Position numbers and translations under genes: made by a program. This document shows, piece by piece, positions 7,128 through 13,092 of a stretch of 22,569 nt of DNA. The notes beneath the pieces were generated by a model. That model saw nothing but the letters and a program-made list of their open reading frames with translations, was not told the DNA's origin and ran no database searches. Numbering within the stretch: the stretch's first letter is position 1; every line of letters begins with the position of its first letter. The stretch comes from a virus. The DNA is taken from the IMG/VR virus record IMGVR_UViG_3300027770_001790, positions 1 to 22,569 of that record. One strand, written 5' to 3'.

Positions 7128-7325
7128 ATGGAACGTAACGAAAAACTCTGGGAGCTTACCAAGTATCTCCCGACTGGCAAGGAAGCAACACACCTACAAC
7201 GGGAGGCATGGTACAGCCGATTCTTCTACCATCCGCCTATAGTACACAGGGACACATTCTACGCATCTTGGGAGGATGTGGGCAAAAGCAGATACAATTC
7301 AGTAGAGAGGACAAGACAACTATGA
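7128..7325 (+). CDS. Small hypothetical protein (65 aa)
   Basis: A 65-residue, Trp/Tyr-rich, basic product. The ATG at 7128 has GGAG (7118-7121) at ideal spacing; an in-frame ATG at 7116 has no good ribosome site. A separate 12-codon frame (7100-7138) follows the AGGAG at 7088 and may be a leader peptide. The stop overlaps the next ATG (ATGA). No family recognised. Confidence 0.55.
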   Translation: MERNEKLWELTKYLPTGKEATHLQREAWYSRFFYHPPIVHRDTFYASWEDVGKSRYNSVERTRQL

Positions 7326-7441
7326 TACCGATATTTGAGAACCGCAATGGCCGCTGGGTGTGTAGCGGATACACCCCCGTTACCGTCCCGGCCCCCATAC
7401 TGGCGATGCCGGAAGTAGTGTGGTACAGGGAGGCAGCATGA
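7322..7441 (+). CDS. Tiny hypothetical protein (39 aa)
   Basis: Starts and ends in ATGA overlaps with its neighbours. The 39-residue product is Pro- and aromatic-rich (MIPIFENRNGRWVCSGYTP). The palindrome copy at 7361 is read here in the C-S-G-Y-T phase, unlike the other intragenic copies. Function unknown. Confidence 0.5.
   Translation: MIPIFENRNGRWVCSGYTPVTVPAPILAMPEVVWYREAA
7361..7373. repeat. Dispersed 13-bp palindrome, copy 7 (TGTAGCGGATACA)
   Basis: Perfect consensus match inside a 39-aa gene, in a codon phase (TGT AGC GGA TAC) that differs from the other intragenic copies. Confidence 0.9.
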
Positions 7442-7521
7442 GGCTCCGAATCGGGCTGGTGATCGTAGCTGCCGCTGTGTATGCCGCTGCGATGATTGGG
7501 GCGGTGAGATGGCAGGGGTAG
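7438..7521 (+). CDS. Tiny single-span membrane protein (27 aa)
   Basis: A 27-residue frame: two N-terminal arginines, then an Ala/Val/Ile-rich span (5-23). It starts in an ATGA overlap with the previous gene and overlaps the next by 13 bases. It resembles the micro-protein at 1782; function unknown. Confidence 0.4.
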   Translation: MRLRIGLVIVAAAVYAAAMIGAVRWQG

Positions 7522-7697
7522 GTAAGCTCCGGGTGCGTTGGCAGCGTATCGCCCCAGAGACTTACCCGGCCCTCTATCGCGTGCTGTCACTCGACGGCCC
7601 CGGCTGCATGACAGTGAATGTCCAGCCCCCCAACTACCCCGACGGTTTGGAGACTGACATCTTCACGGAGCTTACACTCCAGAACTCGGAAGCATGA
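7509..7697 (+). CDS. Small hypothetical protein (62 aa)
   Basis: A 62-residue product with a basic N-terminus (MAGVGKLRVRWQRIAPETY) and an acidic, hydrophobic C-terminal segment. It starts inside the preceding micro-gene and its stop overlaps the HNH gene's ATG (ATGA). The coupling supports translation. No family recognised. Confidence 0.55.
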   Translation: MAGVGKLRVRWQRIAPETYPALYRVLSLDGPGCMTVNVQPPNYPDGLETDIFTELTLQNSEA

Positions 7698-8086
7698 AGC
7701 GCACATCCCTCCTCACTCTCGTCTCCCGCTGCGGCCCCGACTGCTGGATTTGCGGCATCCCGTGCGACATCCGGCCCGACCCGCACCCACGCCTAGTCAT
7801 CACCCGCGATCACATCCACCCCCGTTCGCATGGCGGCACAGCCAAGCCGAACAACATCCTCCCTGCACACCAGTACTGCAACGTGAAGCGGGGCAATCGA
7901 GAAGTAACCCACGAGCTACGCACCGCTTGCCGCGTGTGGGTAGAACGCGAGGGCGGGAGTGCCATCCCGGATATCCTACTCGCAGCCGCGACTGTAGCCG
8001 CTACGCACAAACGCCCCCAGGTGTCAGGCCGGGGGCGTAAGGTTAAGCGGGATGTGTTGCGATCTATGGACGGGGGCTGGGACTAG
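7694..8086 (+). CDS. HNH endonuclease
   Basis: The 130-residue product has a compact HNH (treble-clef zinc) domain: C17-W-I-C20, the catalytic pair D39-H40 in RDHIHPRSHGG, N54, H59 and C62 in CNVKRGN. Members nick or cut DNA with one metal ion. Phage HNH proteins of this size can be free-standing endonucleases or assist packaging; with no terminase nearby the role is open. The C-terminal 45 residues are basic and probably contact DNA. It is the last plus-strand gene, and its end overlaps the convergent gene at 8064. A near-consensus palindrome (7993-8005) lies in its V-A-A-T codons. Confidence 0.85.
   Translation: MKRTSLLTLVSRCGPDCWICGIPCDIRPDPHPRLVITRDHIHPRSHGGTAKPNNILPAHQYCNVKRGNREVTHELRTACRVWVEREGGSAIPDILLAAATVAATHKRPQVSGRGRKVKRDVLRSMDGGWD
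7993..8005. repeat. Dispersed 13-bp palindrome, one-mismatch copy (TGTAGCCGCTACG)
   Basis: Symmetric except for the last base (G for A). It lies inside the HNH gene. Confidence 0.7.
8012..8037 (-). terminator. Candidate minus-strand terminator at the convergence point
   Basis: Perfect 7-bp stem CGCCCCC (8012-8018) with GGGGGCG (8031-8037). Read on the minus strand it is followed by TTTGT, and it lies 27 bases beyond the stop of the last leftward gene. On the plus strand the hairpin lies inside the HNH gene with no T-run. The T-run is short, so efficiency is uncertain. Confidence 0.5.
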
Positions 8087-8300
8087 CGGCCAGCCTCCGC
8101 TTCTTATCGCGGTGCGTCTTGTCGTTGACTCTCCGCGCTTCAGCTCGGCACTCTTTCCCGTTGCATGTGATCTGCATGGGAGTGGCCCTGGTGATGTTGG
8201 TTTTTGGACAGTGCGGGCACTTCGTGATGGTGCCGAAGTCTTTCCGCATGTGCTGGCCGGGAGAGAACCCGCGATTCAGGAACATGAGTCTGCGTCCCAT
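8064..8300 (-). CDS. Small zinc-finger-like basic protein (78 aa)
   Basis: Residues about 28-55 hold CPHC and CNGKEC, a four-cysteine zinc finger, followed by a very basic tail (RVNDKTHRDKKRR). It probably binds DNA or RNA. GGTGG precedes the chosen ATG at 8300; an ATG at 8285 would give 73 residues. It overlaps the end of the upstream gene by 25 bases, and its 3' end overlaps the convergent HNH gene by 23 bases. It is the last leftward gene. Confidence 0.55.
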   Translation of the reverse strand: MGRRLMFLNRGFSPGQHMRKDFGTITKCPHCPKTNITRATPMQITCNGKECRAEARRVNDKTHRDKKRRLAASPSPRP

Positions 8301-8923
8301 CCTTCCACCAAAATAAACTCCACCCCGAGGGCGCGGAGGGCGGCGAGTGCCATAGCGGTTTCGAGTGTTGTGTGAGTTTCTGCAATTTCGCAACAATGAT
8401 CCTGCGCGTACATCTCCACATGCCACCGATTGCCATCACTTGCCAGCGCCCAATCCCACTTGCGTTCCCACTTGCGTTCCCACATGCGATTCCGCAGCAG
8501 CTTCGACGCTACCGGGTCGCCGCAGAAGTCGGCAGGCTCCCATCTCCCCCACTCGTTGCGGGTTACTGGAGTGTGGTATCTGGCCCAGCGCCAAACCCCA
8601 CTCTCGTGTATCGCCCGCCGCTCTGACGCTGGCGGCTCCGGGCAAAGCGCGTTGGCTACCGCCCGGTTGAGGTCTGCTTTGCTGTTGATTTGGATCATGC
8701 TGCATCTCCATGAGTTTTCCTTTGTGGGTGTCCAGTCTGGCGCAAAATTGTGGCATACTTGCGGGCTGGCACAATCGCCTCCGCAAGTTCGGCATGGGAC
8801 AAGTTTTGCTCTCCTCGCAGCCCAAACGGCTTCGATTGCAGCGCGGCCAAGCGCAGCGGCTGCGTTGATTCTATCCCGCGACTCGATTGGAATAGGCGTG
8901 AATGCGGGCACGCTGACGCTCAT
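8276..8923 (-). CDS. Hypothetical protein with cysteine cluster (215 aa)
   Basis: The start at 8923 follows GGAGGAGGGG and overlaps the previous stop (ATGA). The N-terminal 70 residues carry a CRTCGGDC...C cluster, possibly a metal site. A second possible start before MIQINSK (about residue 76) has GGAG upstream. The C-terminal part is rich in Trp and contains the repeat WERKWERKW, produced by a 12-bp tandem duplication near 8460-8485. The final segment (TLETAMALAALRALGVEFILVEG) is helix-strand. No family recognised. Confidence 0.65.
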   Translation of the reverse strand: MSVSVPAFTPIPIESRDRINAAAALGRAAIEAVWAARRAKLVPCRTCGGDCASPQVCHNFAPDWTPTKENSWRCSMIQINSKADLNRAVANALCPEPPASERRAIHESGVWRWARYHTPVTRNEWGRWEPADFCGDPVASKLLRNRMWERKWERKWDWALASDGNRWHVEMYAQDHCCEIAETHTTLETAMALAALRALGVEFILVEGWDADSCS

Positions 8924-9636
8924 CCCCTCCTCCGTATCTCAACATCCTCGTACACCCGAATCCCCTTGATCTTCTCCGCTTCGGCCCGGTCATGCTTCAC
9001 AAGACCACTCACCCAGTCCTCATTGATGCACAGGATGTCCGAGTCTATCTCACCCTCCGCAACTGCAAGGATGATGGCCTCGAAGTTCTTCAGCTCCCAC
9101 TTCACCACTCGCACTGCCGACGACCCGACCGCTCGTGTATCTGCTACACTCCCAGCTACATCTCGCGCTTCCTCTTCCTTCTCCTCCGCCTTCGCAAGCA
9201 GCCTGGTCTTCGATGCCTTACTGGTCACCAACTCGGCCCGTTCCCGTGCTGCCTCCGCTTCTTCCTCGATCCTCCGCGCTTGCGCCTCAGCCTCGATCTG
9301 CTTCTGCATCTCCTCCCGCTTGAAGGTCTGCATCGCGGCTTTGATCTGCGCTATCAGCCCCGTCTTCGGATGCCCAATCGGGTCCATATACTTCTTACGC
9401 AGGCTATACAGCGCCTGAAGCGCATCGTACATGGGCCGCACGACAGGCTCGAAGTCGGCCTCTATCTCCTTGTGCTTGGCTGCACACAGATTCAGGAGAT
9501 TGGATGCCTGCTGGTACTGCTCCTCGTTTCGGATCTTTCCGACCGTCACGGCTTTGGTCTGCAAGCTGGCGACTGTAGCGGCTACAGATTTCTCGATGAC
9601 GGCTACGTCGGTTTTAGTTGCGGTCTTGGTTTTCAT
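8920..9636 (-). CDS. Phage coiled-coil protein, early recombination-region type
   Basis: The 238-residue product starts at 9636 (MKTKTATKTDVAVIEKS) after AGAGAG. A helical N-terminal half contains LRKKYMDPIGHPK, and residues 110-160 form a long Glu/Arg/Ala coiled coil. The C-terminal domain (WELKNFEAIILAVAEGEID ... GIRVYED) matches in layout a widespread uncharacterised phage protein often near ssDNA-annealing or recombination genes; this link is from memory of the family. Palindromes at 9136 and 9574 are both read as V-A-[DA]-T. Confidence 0.65.
   Translation of the reverse strand: MKTKTATKTDVAVIEKSVAATVASLQTKAVTVGKIRNEEQYQQASNLLNLCAAKHKEIEADFEPVVRPMYDALQALYSLRKKYMDPIGHPKTGLIAQIKAAMQTFKREEMQKQIEAEAQARRIEEEAEAARERAELVTSKASKTRLLAKAEEKEEEARDVAGSVADTRAVGSSAVRVVKWELKNFEAIILAVAEGEIDSDILCINEDWVSGLVKHDRAEAEKIKGIRVYEDVEIRRRG
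9136..9148. repeat. Dispersed 13-bp palindrome, copy 8 (TGTATCTGCTACA)
   Basis: Perfect consensus match inside the coiled-coil gene. Confidence 0.9.
9574..9586. repeat. Dispersed 13-bp palindrome, copy 9 (TGTAGCGGCTACA)
   Basis: Fully symmetric copy near the 5' end of the coiled-coil gene, 50 bases inside its start. Confidence 0.92.
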
Positions 9637-9659
9637 AATTATCTCTCTGATATTTCTCA

Positions 9660-9688
9660 TAGACATCACTTGACAGCCTTGCTATAAT
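9660..9688 (+). promoter_or_regulatory. Strong sigma70-like promoter pointing against the minus-strand operon
   Basis: TAGACA (9660-9665, one mismatch from consensus), a 17-bp spacer ending in TGC (extended -10), then a perfect TATAAT (9683-9688). It lies in the 119-bp gap between two minus-strand genes. No plus-strand gene follows, so any transcript would be a small or antisense RNA. Confidence 0.6.
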
Positions 9689-9703
9689 GCTATCTGGGGG
9701 TCC

Positions 9704-9722
9704 GATCATCCTTCTGATGATC
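9704..9722. repeat. Hairpin in the 9637-9755 gap
   Basis: A perfect 7-bp stem GATCATC/GATGATC with a 5-base loop, starting about nine bases after the predicted start of the plus-strand promoter at 9660. There is no T-run, so it is not a typical terminator. TCCGATCA occurs at 9701 and again about 31 bases later. Confidence 0.5.
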
Positions 9723-9755
9723 TAAACGTCCTCCGATCAAGGGGGCGCTGCGCTG

Positions 9756-10001
9756 CTACTTGGCACACGCCTTCTCTAATTCATCCCGTAGCCTGTCATT
9801 CTCCAGCAGTAGTGCTTCAGCATTCTCCTGAGCACACCGCAAAGATGCCAAGTCCCCAGCCGGATCAGCTTGTGCTTCCAGCATCATGATGTAATCCCTT
9901 ATTCCTTGCGGAAGATTGTTGATCTGCTCCGGGGTAGGGGTGAACTTCTCCAGCTCCTGCAATCTCACAGCCAGACTGGTATAGCTACTGGAGTACATCA
10001 T
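9756..10001 (-). CDS. Small coiled-coil protein (81 aa)
   Basis: The start at 10001 overlaps the preceding stop (ATGA); frames starting further upstream lie in the neighbour. The 81-residue product has helix-rich sequence with a clear leucine heptad pattern at the C-terminus (ENAEALLLENDRLRDELEKA), suggesting dimerisation. No further family signal. Confidence 0.6.
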   Translation of the reverse strand: MMYSSSYTSLAVRLQELEKFTPTPEQINNLPQGIRDYIMMLEAQADPAGDLASLRCAQENAEALLLENDRLRDELEKACAK

Positions 10002-10429
10002 TTTGCGCACGCTCTCAGCAACCGGGCAATGTCTGTCGAGTCTGATCCTCCACCCCCGGACGGCGAGTAATCCCAAATCTCAATTGCACCCGGAACACGG
10101 GATATAATCGCAGCCGCAGTAGCCAGTGTAGCTTTCTCCTCGTCAGATGCTTTAAGAGCAGTAGCGAATCTTACTTCATCCGGTGAGAATACCTCTAGTG
10201 GTTCCATTTCTGTATCCGCTACACCCGCGACCGAGAACGGGGTGGGCCAATACCGGGCCGCAGTTCCTTCTGCTGCTCTGACAGCTTCCGCTTCCGTCGA
10301 GAAGTCGACCTGCTCATGTCGAGTCTCCACCAGATCATCATCCTTTGAGAATCCAGATACGAAGAACCCGAAGCGGTTGACCCTCGGCTTGTGCTGCGTG
10401 TATGCCACCCAGTATGCGACCCGGCTCAT
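9998..10429 (-). CDS. Hypothetical protein (143 aa)
   Basis: Starts directly after the preceding stop, with GAGGGGGAGGAG as ribosome site. The N-terminus (MSRVAYWVAYTQHKPRVNRFGFFVSG) looks like strands of a small alpha/beta fold, and the rest is helical with a Gly/Ser linker near the end. No catalytic motif is recognisable. A palindrome copy at 10211 encodes V-A-D-T. Confidence 0.65.
   Translation of the reverse strand: MSRVAYWVAYTQHKPRVNRFGFFVSGFSKDDDLVETRHEQVDFSTEAEAVRAAEGTAARYWPTPFSVAGVADTEMEPLEVFSPDEVRFATALKASDEEKATLATAAAIISRVPGAIEIWDYSPSGGGGSDSTDIARLLRACAK
10211..10223. repeat. Dispersed 13-bp palindrome, copy 10 (TGTATCCGCTACA)
   Basis: Perfect consensus match inside the 143-aa gene. 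Confidence 0.9.
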
Positions 10430-10876
10430 CTACTCCTCCCCCTCTTTCATCCTGCTGATCTTTAGCGTGAACACGTCGGTCTTTTCCGTAGCCGCATCGA
10501 GTATGCTCTGCTTGACACCGAGATCCAGCAGCTTCGCACGGGAGATGGAAGTACGCGGTGCATTGTAGTACGCCAGCTTGCAGTCCCCGATCACCGCCTT
10601 CTCGATGCCATTGTCCGACACCAGCTTCTTGAGTGTAGCGGTTACACCCATACGCTCCCGTTCGAGCACGTCGATCTGGGATTTCAGATCCATGCTGGTT
10701 TCGACCAGTGACATGAACACGTCAGCAGTCTTCCTGCTCACCTGGTCCCTGATATCTGGGACAGGCTCTTCCTTCTGCTTCGGCTCGGGCTTAAACGGCG
10801 CAGGCTTGCTGCCGATGGGCGCGTTGCGAGAGCCGTGGATCTCGGCACGGGCCGATGCGAGATTACTTTTTGCCAT
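10430..10876 (-). CDS. Hypothetical early phage protein (148 aa)
   Basis: The ATG at 10876 follows AGGAG and lies one base after the RHH gene's stop, so the two are co-transcribed. A Pro/Lys-rich N-terminal 45 residues precedes a helical stretch (DVFMSLVETSMDLKSQIDVLERER) and a strand-helix C-terminal part ending in a segment (LLDLGVKQSILDAATEKTDVFTLKI) typical of small early phage proteins. Specific role unknown. A palindrome at 10634 encodes V-T-A-T. Confidence 0.65.
   Translation of the reverse strand: MAKSNLASARAEIHGSRNAPIGSKPAPFKPEPKQKEEPVPDIRDQVSRKTADVFMSLVETSMDLKSQIDVLERERMGVTATLKKLVSDNGIEKAVIGDCKLAYYNAPRTSISRAKLLDLGVKQSILDAATEKTDVFTLKISRMKEGEE
10634..10646. repeat. Dispersed 13-bp palindrome, copy 11 (TGTAGCGGTTACA)
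   Basis: Perfect consensus match inside the 148-aa gene; the left half-site is exact. Confidence 0.9.
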
Positions 10877-10877
10877 A

Positions 10878-11054
10878 TTAACTCCTATCCTTTGTCTCGA
10901 AAAACGTGGGAGTTAGTTGGATTTCTGGCTGCTTTTCCAGCATAAACCGGATAGCCAGCCGGATAATCACTGACACACTGATACCTGGGTACATAGCCAG
11001 CAGCCTGTCTTTCTCCGCGCCGTCGAGTTGTACTGACGTTTTGACTAATGCCAT
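10878..11054 (-). CDS. Ribbon-helix-helix (CopG/Arc-type) DNA-binding regulator (58 aa)
   Basis: This 58-residue protein has the classic RHH layout: a short strand VKTSVQL (residues 4-10), helix 1 (GAEKDRLLAMYP), a turn, and helix 2 (SVSVIIRLAIRFMLEKQ). RHH dimers insert the paired strand into the major groove and bind short palindromic half-sites, often autoregulating. It begins directly behind a near-consensus promoter, with almost no leader, so the mRNA may be leaderless. A 25-bp inverted repeat overlaps the -35 box, and a palindrome copy (11108) lies further upstream. It is a leading candidate for a phage repressor. Confidence 0.8.
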   Translation of the reverse strand: MALVKTSVQLDGAEKDRLLAMYPGISVSVIIRLAIRFMLEKQPEIQLTPTFFETKDRS

Positions 11055-11062
11055 ATACCTAC

Positions 11063-11091
11063 ATCATACCAGAGTGAGGGTATATTGTCAA
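11063..11091 (-). promoter_or_regulatory. Near-consensus sigma70 promoter of the RHH gene
   Basis: On the minus strand a perfect TTGACA (11091-11086), a 17-bp spacer and TATGAT (11068-11063). The predicted start is at about 11056, only 1-2 bases before the ATG. It divides the leftward operon, so genes from the RHH gene onward can be expressed separately. Confidence 0.8.
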
Positions 11092-11103
11092 TACAAATAT
11101 ACC
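11079..11103. promoter_or_regulatory. Operator-like inverted repeat over the RHH promoter -35
   Basis: GGTATATT (11079-11086), 9 bp, then its exact complement AATATACC (11096-11103). The spacer and left arm contain the -35 hexamer. A protein bound here would block RNA polymerase, as expected for autoregulation by the RHH protein. Its sequence differs from the dispersed palindrome. Confidence 0.65.
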
Positions 11104-11107
11104 GCCG

Positions 11108-11120
11108 TGTACCTGCTACA
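11108..11120. repeat. Dispersed 13-bp palindrome, copy 12 (TGTACCTGCTACA)
   Basis: Covers the stop codon (11116-11118) of the upstream gene and lies 16 bp upstream of the RHH promoter's -35 box. Confidence 0.92.
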
Positions 11121-11310
11121 GTTTCCAAGCCCAGTTAACGATAGCCCAGTTCTCTATACACTCCTCGTCTGTGGGGACTATGCCGATAGCCTCGCATCTG
11201 TCCCGGAAATAGGGTCCGTATGTGGCCAAGACTTCTGCTTCTGTCACAGTCACTACTCTGTTGCCGTCAGGGGATTCTTCGTCCTGTTCGTTGTATGCCC
11301 ACGTCGTCAT
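11116..11310 (-). CDS. Small acidic Trp-rich phage protein (64 aa)
   Basis: The ATG at 11310 has GGGGGG upstream at good spacing; an in-frame GTG at 11322 is less likely. The 64-residue acidic product ends in CIENWAIVNWAWKL, a Trp-rich ending I recall from small conserved phage proteins of unknown function, so the family link is tentative. The start region carries the remnant end of an older methyltransferase gene, whose TGA would have overlapped this ATG. Confidence 0.65.
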   Translation of the reverse strand: MTTWAYNEQDEESPDGNRVVTVTEAEVLATYGPYFRDRCEAIGIVPTDEECIENWAIVNWAWKL

Positions 11311-11318
11311 AACACCCC

Positions 11319-11340
11319 CCACTGAGATGCCATTGCGTCT
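11319..11340. repeat. Direct repeat, copy B (3' end of methyltransferase gene)
   Basis: Twenty of 22 bases match 11942-11963; the shared core is TGAGATGCCATTGCGT (11323-11338). In the methyltransferase frame it reads ANAMASQW and would continue GVL-stop, the stop overlapping the next gene's ATG. Confidence 0.85.
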
Positions 11341-11896
11341 ATTTCCAGTTTATGGAAAACGCACTTAGTCTTGTTATCCATTCTTTGAACTCTTCTACTG
11401 TGTGATCCTGCTTGGCTATGTTGCACATTTTACAGCAAGGGACTACGTTCGTTTCTACGTAGCCGTGGCTATTGTCCACTCTATCCAGCCCGTTGTACGG
11501 GAACCCGTCTAAATGCTTCTTGTCTCGGAGAACATTGGAGCTTTTTACTCCGCAGTACTCACATGGTAGTCGAACGATTAAATCTACAAACTCTTTGGAT
11601 AAAGACCAGATCAGTGACCTGTCCTTTGCGTGTCTCTTGGCTCTCAGGATTAGCTGGTTAATGGCCCATCCGTCATTAGCGAGTCGAGTCGATCTTTTGA
11701 CTTCCCTCGATAGGCACCCGCAGCTTCTTGTGTTGTTGGATGTCAGTAATGTGCCTTGTACAGTCTTTGTGACTCCGCATATGCAGCTACAGAGATAGTG
11801 CCGCCTCCACCTCTTATCTTTGTGACTCAAGCGAATGACGGTTAGCCTGTAGAAAATATCACCCTCTTTGACTGTCGGTTTTTTAGATGAGGCCAT
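11339..11896 (-). CDS. HNH homing endonuclease (free-standing)
   Basis: The N-terminal part (10-65) is the zinc-type DNA-binding module of phage homing nucleases: CSCICG (36-41) and SCGC (58-61). The C-terminal part is an HNH nuclease: CEYC (112-115), LDRVDNSHGY (137-146), N150 and CCKMCN (154-159). Such genes cut an allele lacking them and are copied in by repair. The gene is visibly more A+T-rich than its neighbours and lies exactly between two 22-bp direct repeats derived from the methyltransferase 3' end, its stop codon at the repeat border. No strong ribosome site is visible. Confidence 0.88.
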   Translation of the reverse strand: MASSKKPTVKEGDIFYRLTVIRLSHKDKRWRRHYLCSCICGVTKTVQGTLLTSNNTRSCGCLSREVKRSTRLANDGWAINQLILRAKRHAKDRSLIWSLSKEFVDLIVRLPCEYCGVKSSNVLRDKKHLDGFPYNGLDRVDNSHGYVETNVVPCCKMCNIAKQDHTVEEFKEWITRLSAFSINWK

Positions 11897-11932
11897 ATCC
11901 CCACTATACCACTGTAGCCCCCCATTCTTCCA

Positions 11933-12568
11933 TCAAAAATTCCATTGAGATGCCATTGCGTTTGCCCACCCCTGGAACGTCTTCGCCCGGTCTTTACCCC
12001 GAGTCGGGGACGGTCCCATGTCATGAACACTCGTGCGGTATGGGGGCGGCAGGGGATTGGTTGGCACGAGCGGAGGCAACCCGCGCAGCCACAGATGTGT
12101 AGTCTTCAGCTCCGGGTGCCCGTACTCGTGTGGCTGGATAGTCTGAGTGTAGCGTCTCGGGATACGGAGGATGGCCTGCTCATGCTGTACCGGGTTCTCC
12201 ACGCACAGCCGGGGGCATTTGATATCCAGCACCCGGTTAAAGAACGCCGCTGCTTCCTCCATGTTCTTCCACCGCACCGGGTCTATCCCGTGGACCTTTC
12301 GGTTCTGCTTCACGAACTTACCGCTCGGCATCATCACCAGTCGGGACTGGTACAGGTGCTTGACCCCGGAGTTAGACAGGTATGTGCATGGCGGATGAAT
12401 TATTGCGAGGTCGAAACTGGAAATAGGCACAGACAGTATATCCCCCTGAATGTGGAATGGAGAATTATCATCCGGGGGGAATAGATCGCAAGACCATGCA
12501 TCGTGTCCTTTGTCTCGGAATGCCCGCCTCACTACCCCTGAAACCTCACAGCCCACAAGTACTCTCAT
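11933..12568 (-). CDS. C5-cytosine-methyltransferase-like protein
   Basis: The 211-residue product begins with a Rossmann entry (MRVLVGCEVSGVVRRAF), has HPPCTYLS (58-65) at the position of the catalytic Pro-Cys motif IV and VENPV (123-127) matching the ENV motif VI. It is much shorter than host Dcm-type enzymes and lacks an obvious target-recognition domain, as do many phage members annotated as DNA methylases. It may methylate cytosine for protection, or be a divergent relative. Its start overlaps the upstream HNH stop (ATGA). Its 3' end appears altered by insertion of the second HNH gene (now ends ...SQWNF). Confidence 0.75.
   Translation of the reverse strand: MRVLVGCEVSGVVRRAFRDKGHDAWSCDLFPPDDNSPFHIQGDILSVPISSFDLAIIHPPCTYLSNSGVKHLYQSRLVMMPSGKFVKQNRKVHGIDPVRWKNMEEAAAFFNRVLDIKCPRLCVENPVQHEQAILRIPRRYTQTIQPHEYGHPELKTTHLWLRGLPPLVPTNPLPPPYRTSVHDMGPSPTRGKDRAKTFQGWANAMASQWNF
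11942..11963. repeat. Direct repeat, copy A (3' end of methyltransferase gene)
   Basis: The copy inside the present methyltransferase gene, encoding ANAMASQW. It borders the homing-endonuclease insert on its upstream side; see copy B at 11319-11340. Confidence 0.85.
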
Positions 12569-13092
12569 AGTGATTTCCAGATTGAGCGGTTGGAGATTCT
12601 GGTTATTGTGGGTCTGCTGACTTGGTAGATATTAGCTAGAGATTGTTGAGACATTCCGCCGTCCAGCCTCTCTCGTATTTTTACCACCTGCTGCGCTGTT
12701 AAGCGAGATCCGCCGCATCTCTTATCCCAAGTGCCGTGTTCTTTTTTATCATGTTCATTCTGTTTGTATGTCCCCCACCTAAGATTTTCAACCCAGTTGT
12801 GATCTGAGATTCCGTCTCGATGCCGAACACACGCTTTAGGAAATGGCTTAGGGCTTATGAAGCATTCTGCGACAAGGATGTGAATGTAAGTCCGCCGACT
12901 TATCCCATGTCCATCCCGTAGATCGATACCGAGATAACCTGATTCGTGTCGTCGTAATTTAGGTTTACTCCACCTATCCTCTGTAGTGAATCCGTTATAG
13001 AACATTCCAGATCTCCATCTGGATTCTATTTCTCCATTCGGGTATACACGGTATGCGGGGAAATTCGGCACAAGCACGGGCGTATTAAGCAT
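12565..13092 (-). CDS. NUMOD4/HNH_3-type homing endonuclease
   Basis: The 175-residue product has the usual order: an N-terminal strand module (YRVYPNGEIESRW, 14-26) of NUMOD4 type, an HNH_3 core with H71, VRHRDG (89-94) and NWVENLRWGT (99-108), and a C-terminal helix-turn-helix (130-170, LTAQQVVKIRERL ... MSQQSLANIYQVSRPTITRI). Such enzymes are mobile and target conserved phage genes. It is more A+T-rich than its surroundings, overlaps the methyltransferase start, and begins within a fragment of another methyltransferase allele. Its ribosome site is weak. Confidence 0.88.
   Translation of the reverse strand: MLNTPVLVPNFPAYRVYPNGEIESRWRSGMFYNGFTTEDRWSKPKLRRHESGYLGIDLRDGHGISRRTYIHILVAECFISPKPFPKACVRHRDGISDHNWVENLRWGTYKQNEHDKKEHGTWDKRCGGSRLTAQQVVKIRERLDGGMSQQSLANIYQVSRPTITRISNRSIWKSL

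Noticed and set aside
8458-8487. Tandem repeat of ACTTGCGTTCCC as a functional element.
   Set aside because: It is a two-unit in-frame duplication giving WERKWERK, most simply replication slippage.
9670-9688. TTGACA (9670-9675) paired with TATAAT (9683-9688) as a promoter.
   Set aside because: The spacer is only 7 bp. The TATAAT pairs better with TAGACA at 9660-9665 (17 bp).
11904-11916. TGTAGCC followed by a C-run as another palindrome copy.
   Set aside because: Only the left half matches; the right half (CCCAT) has no TACA.
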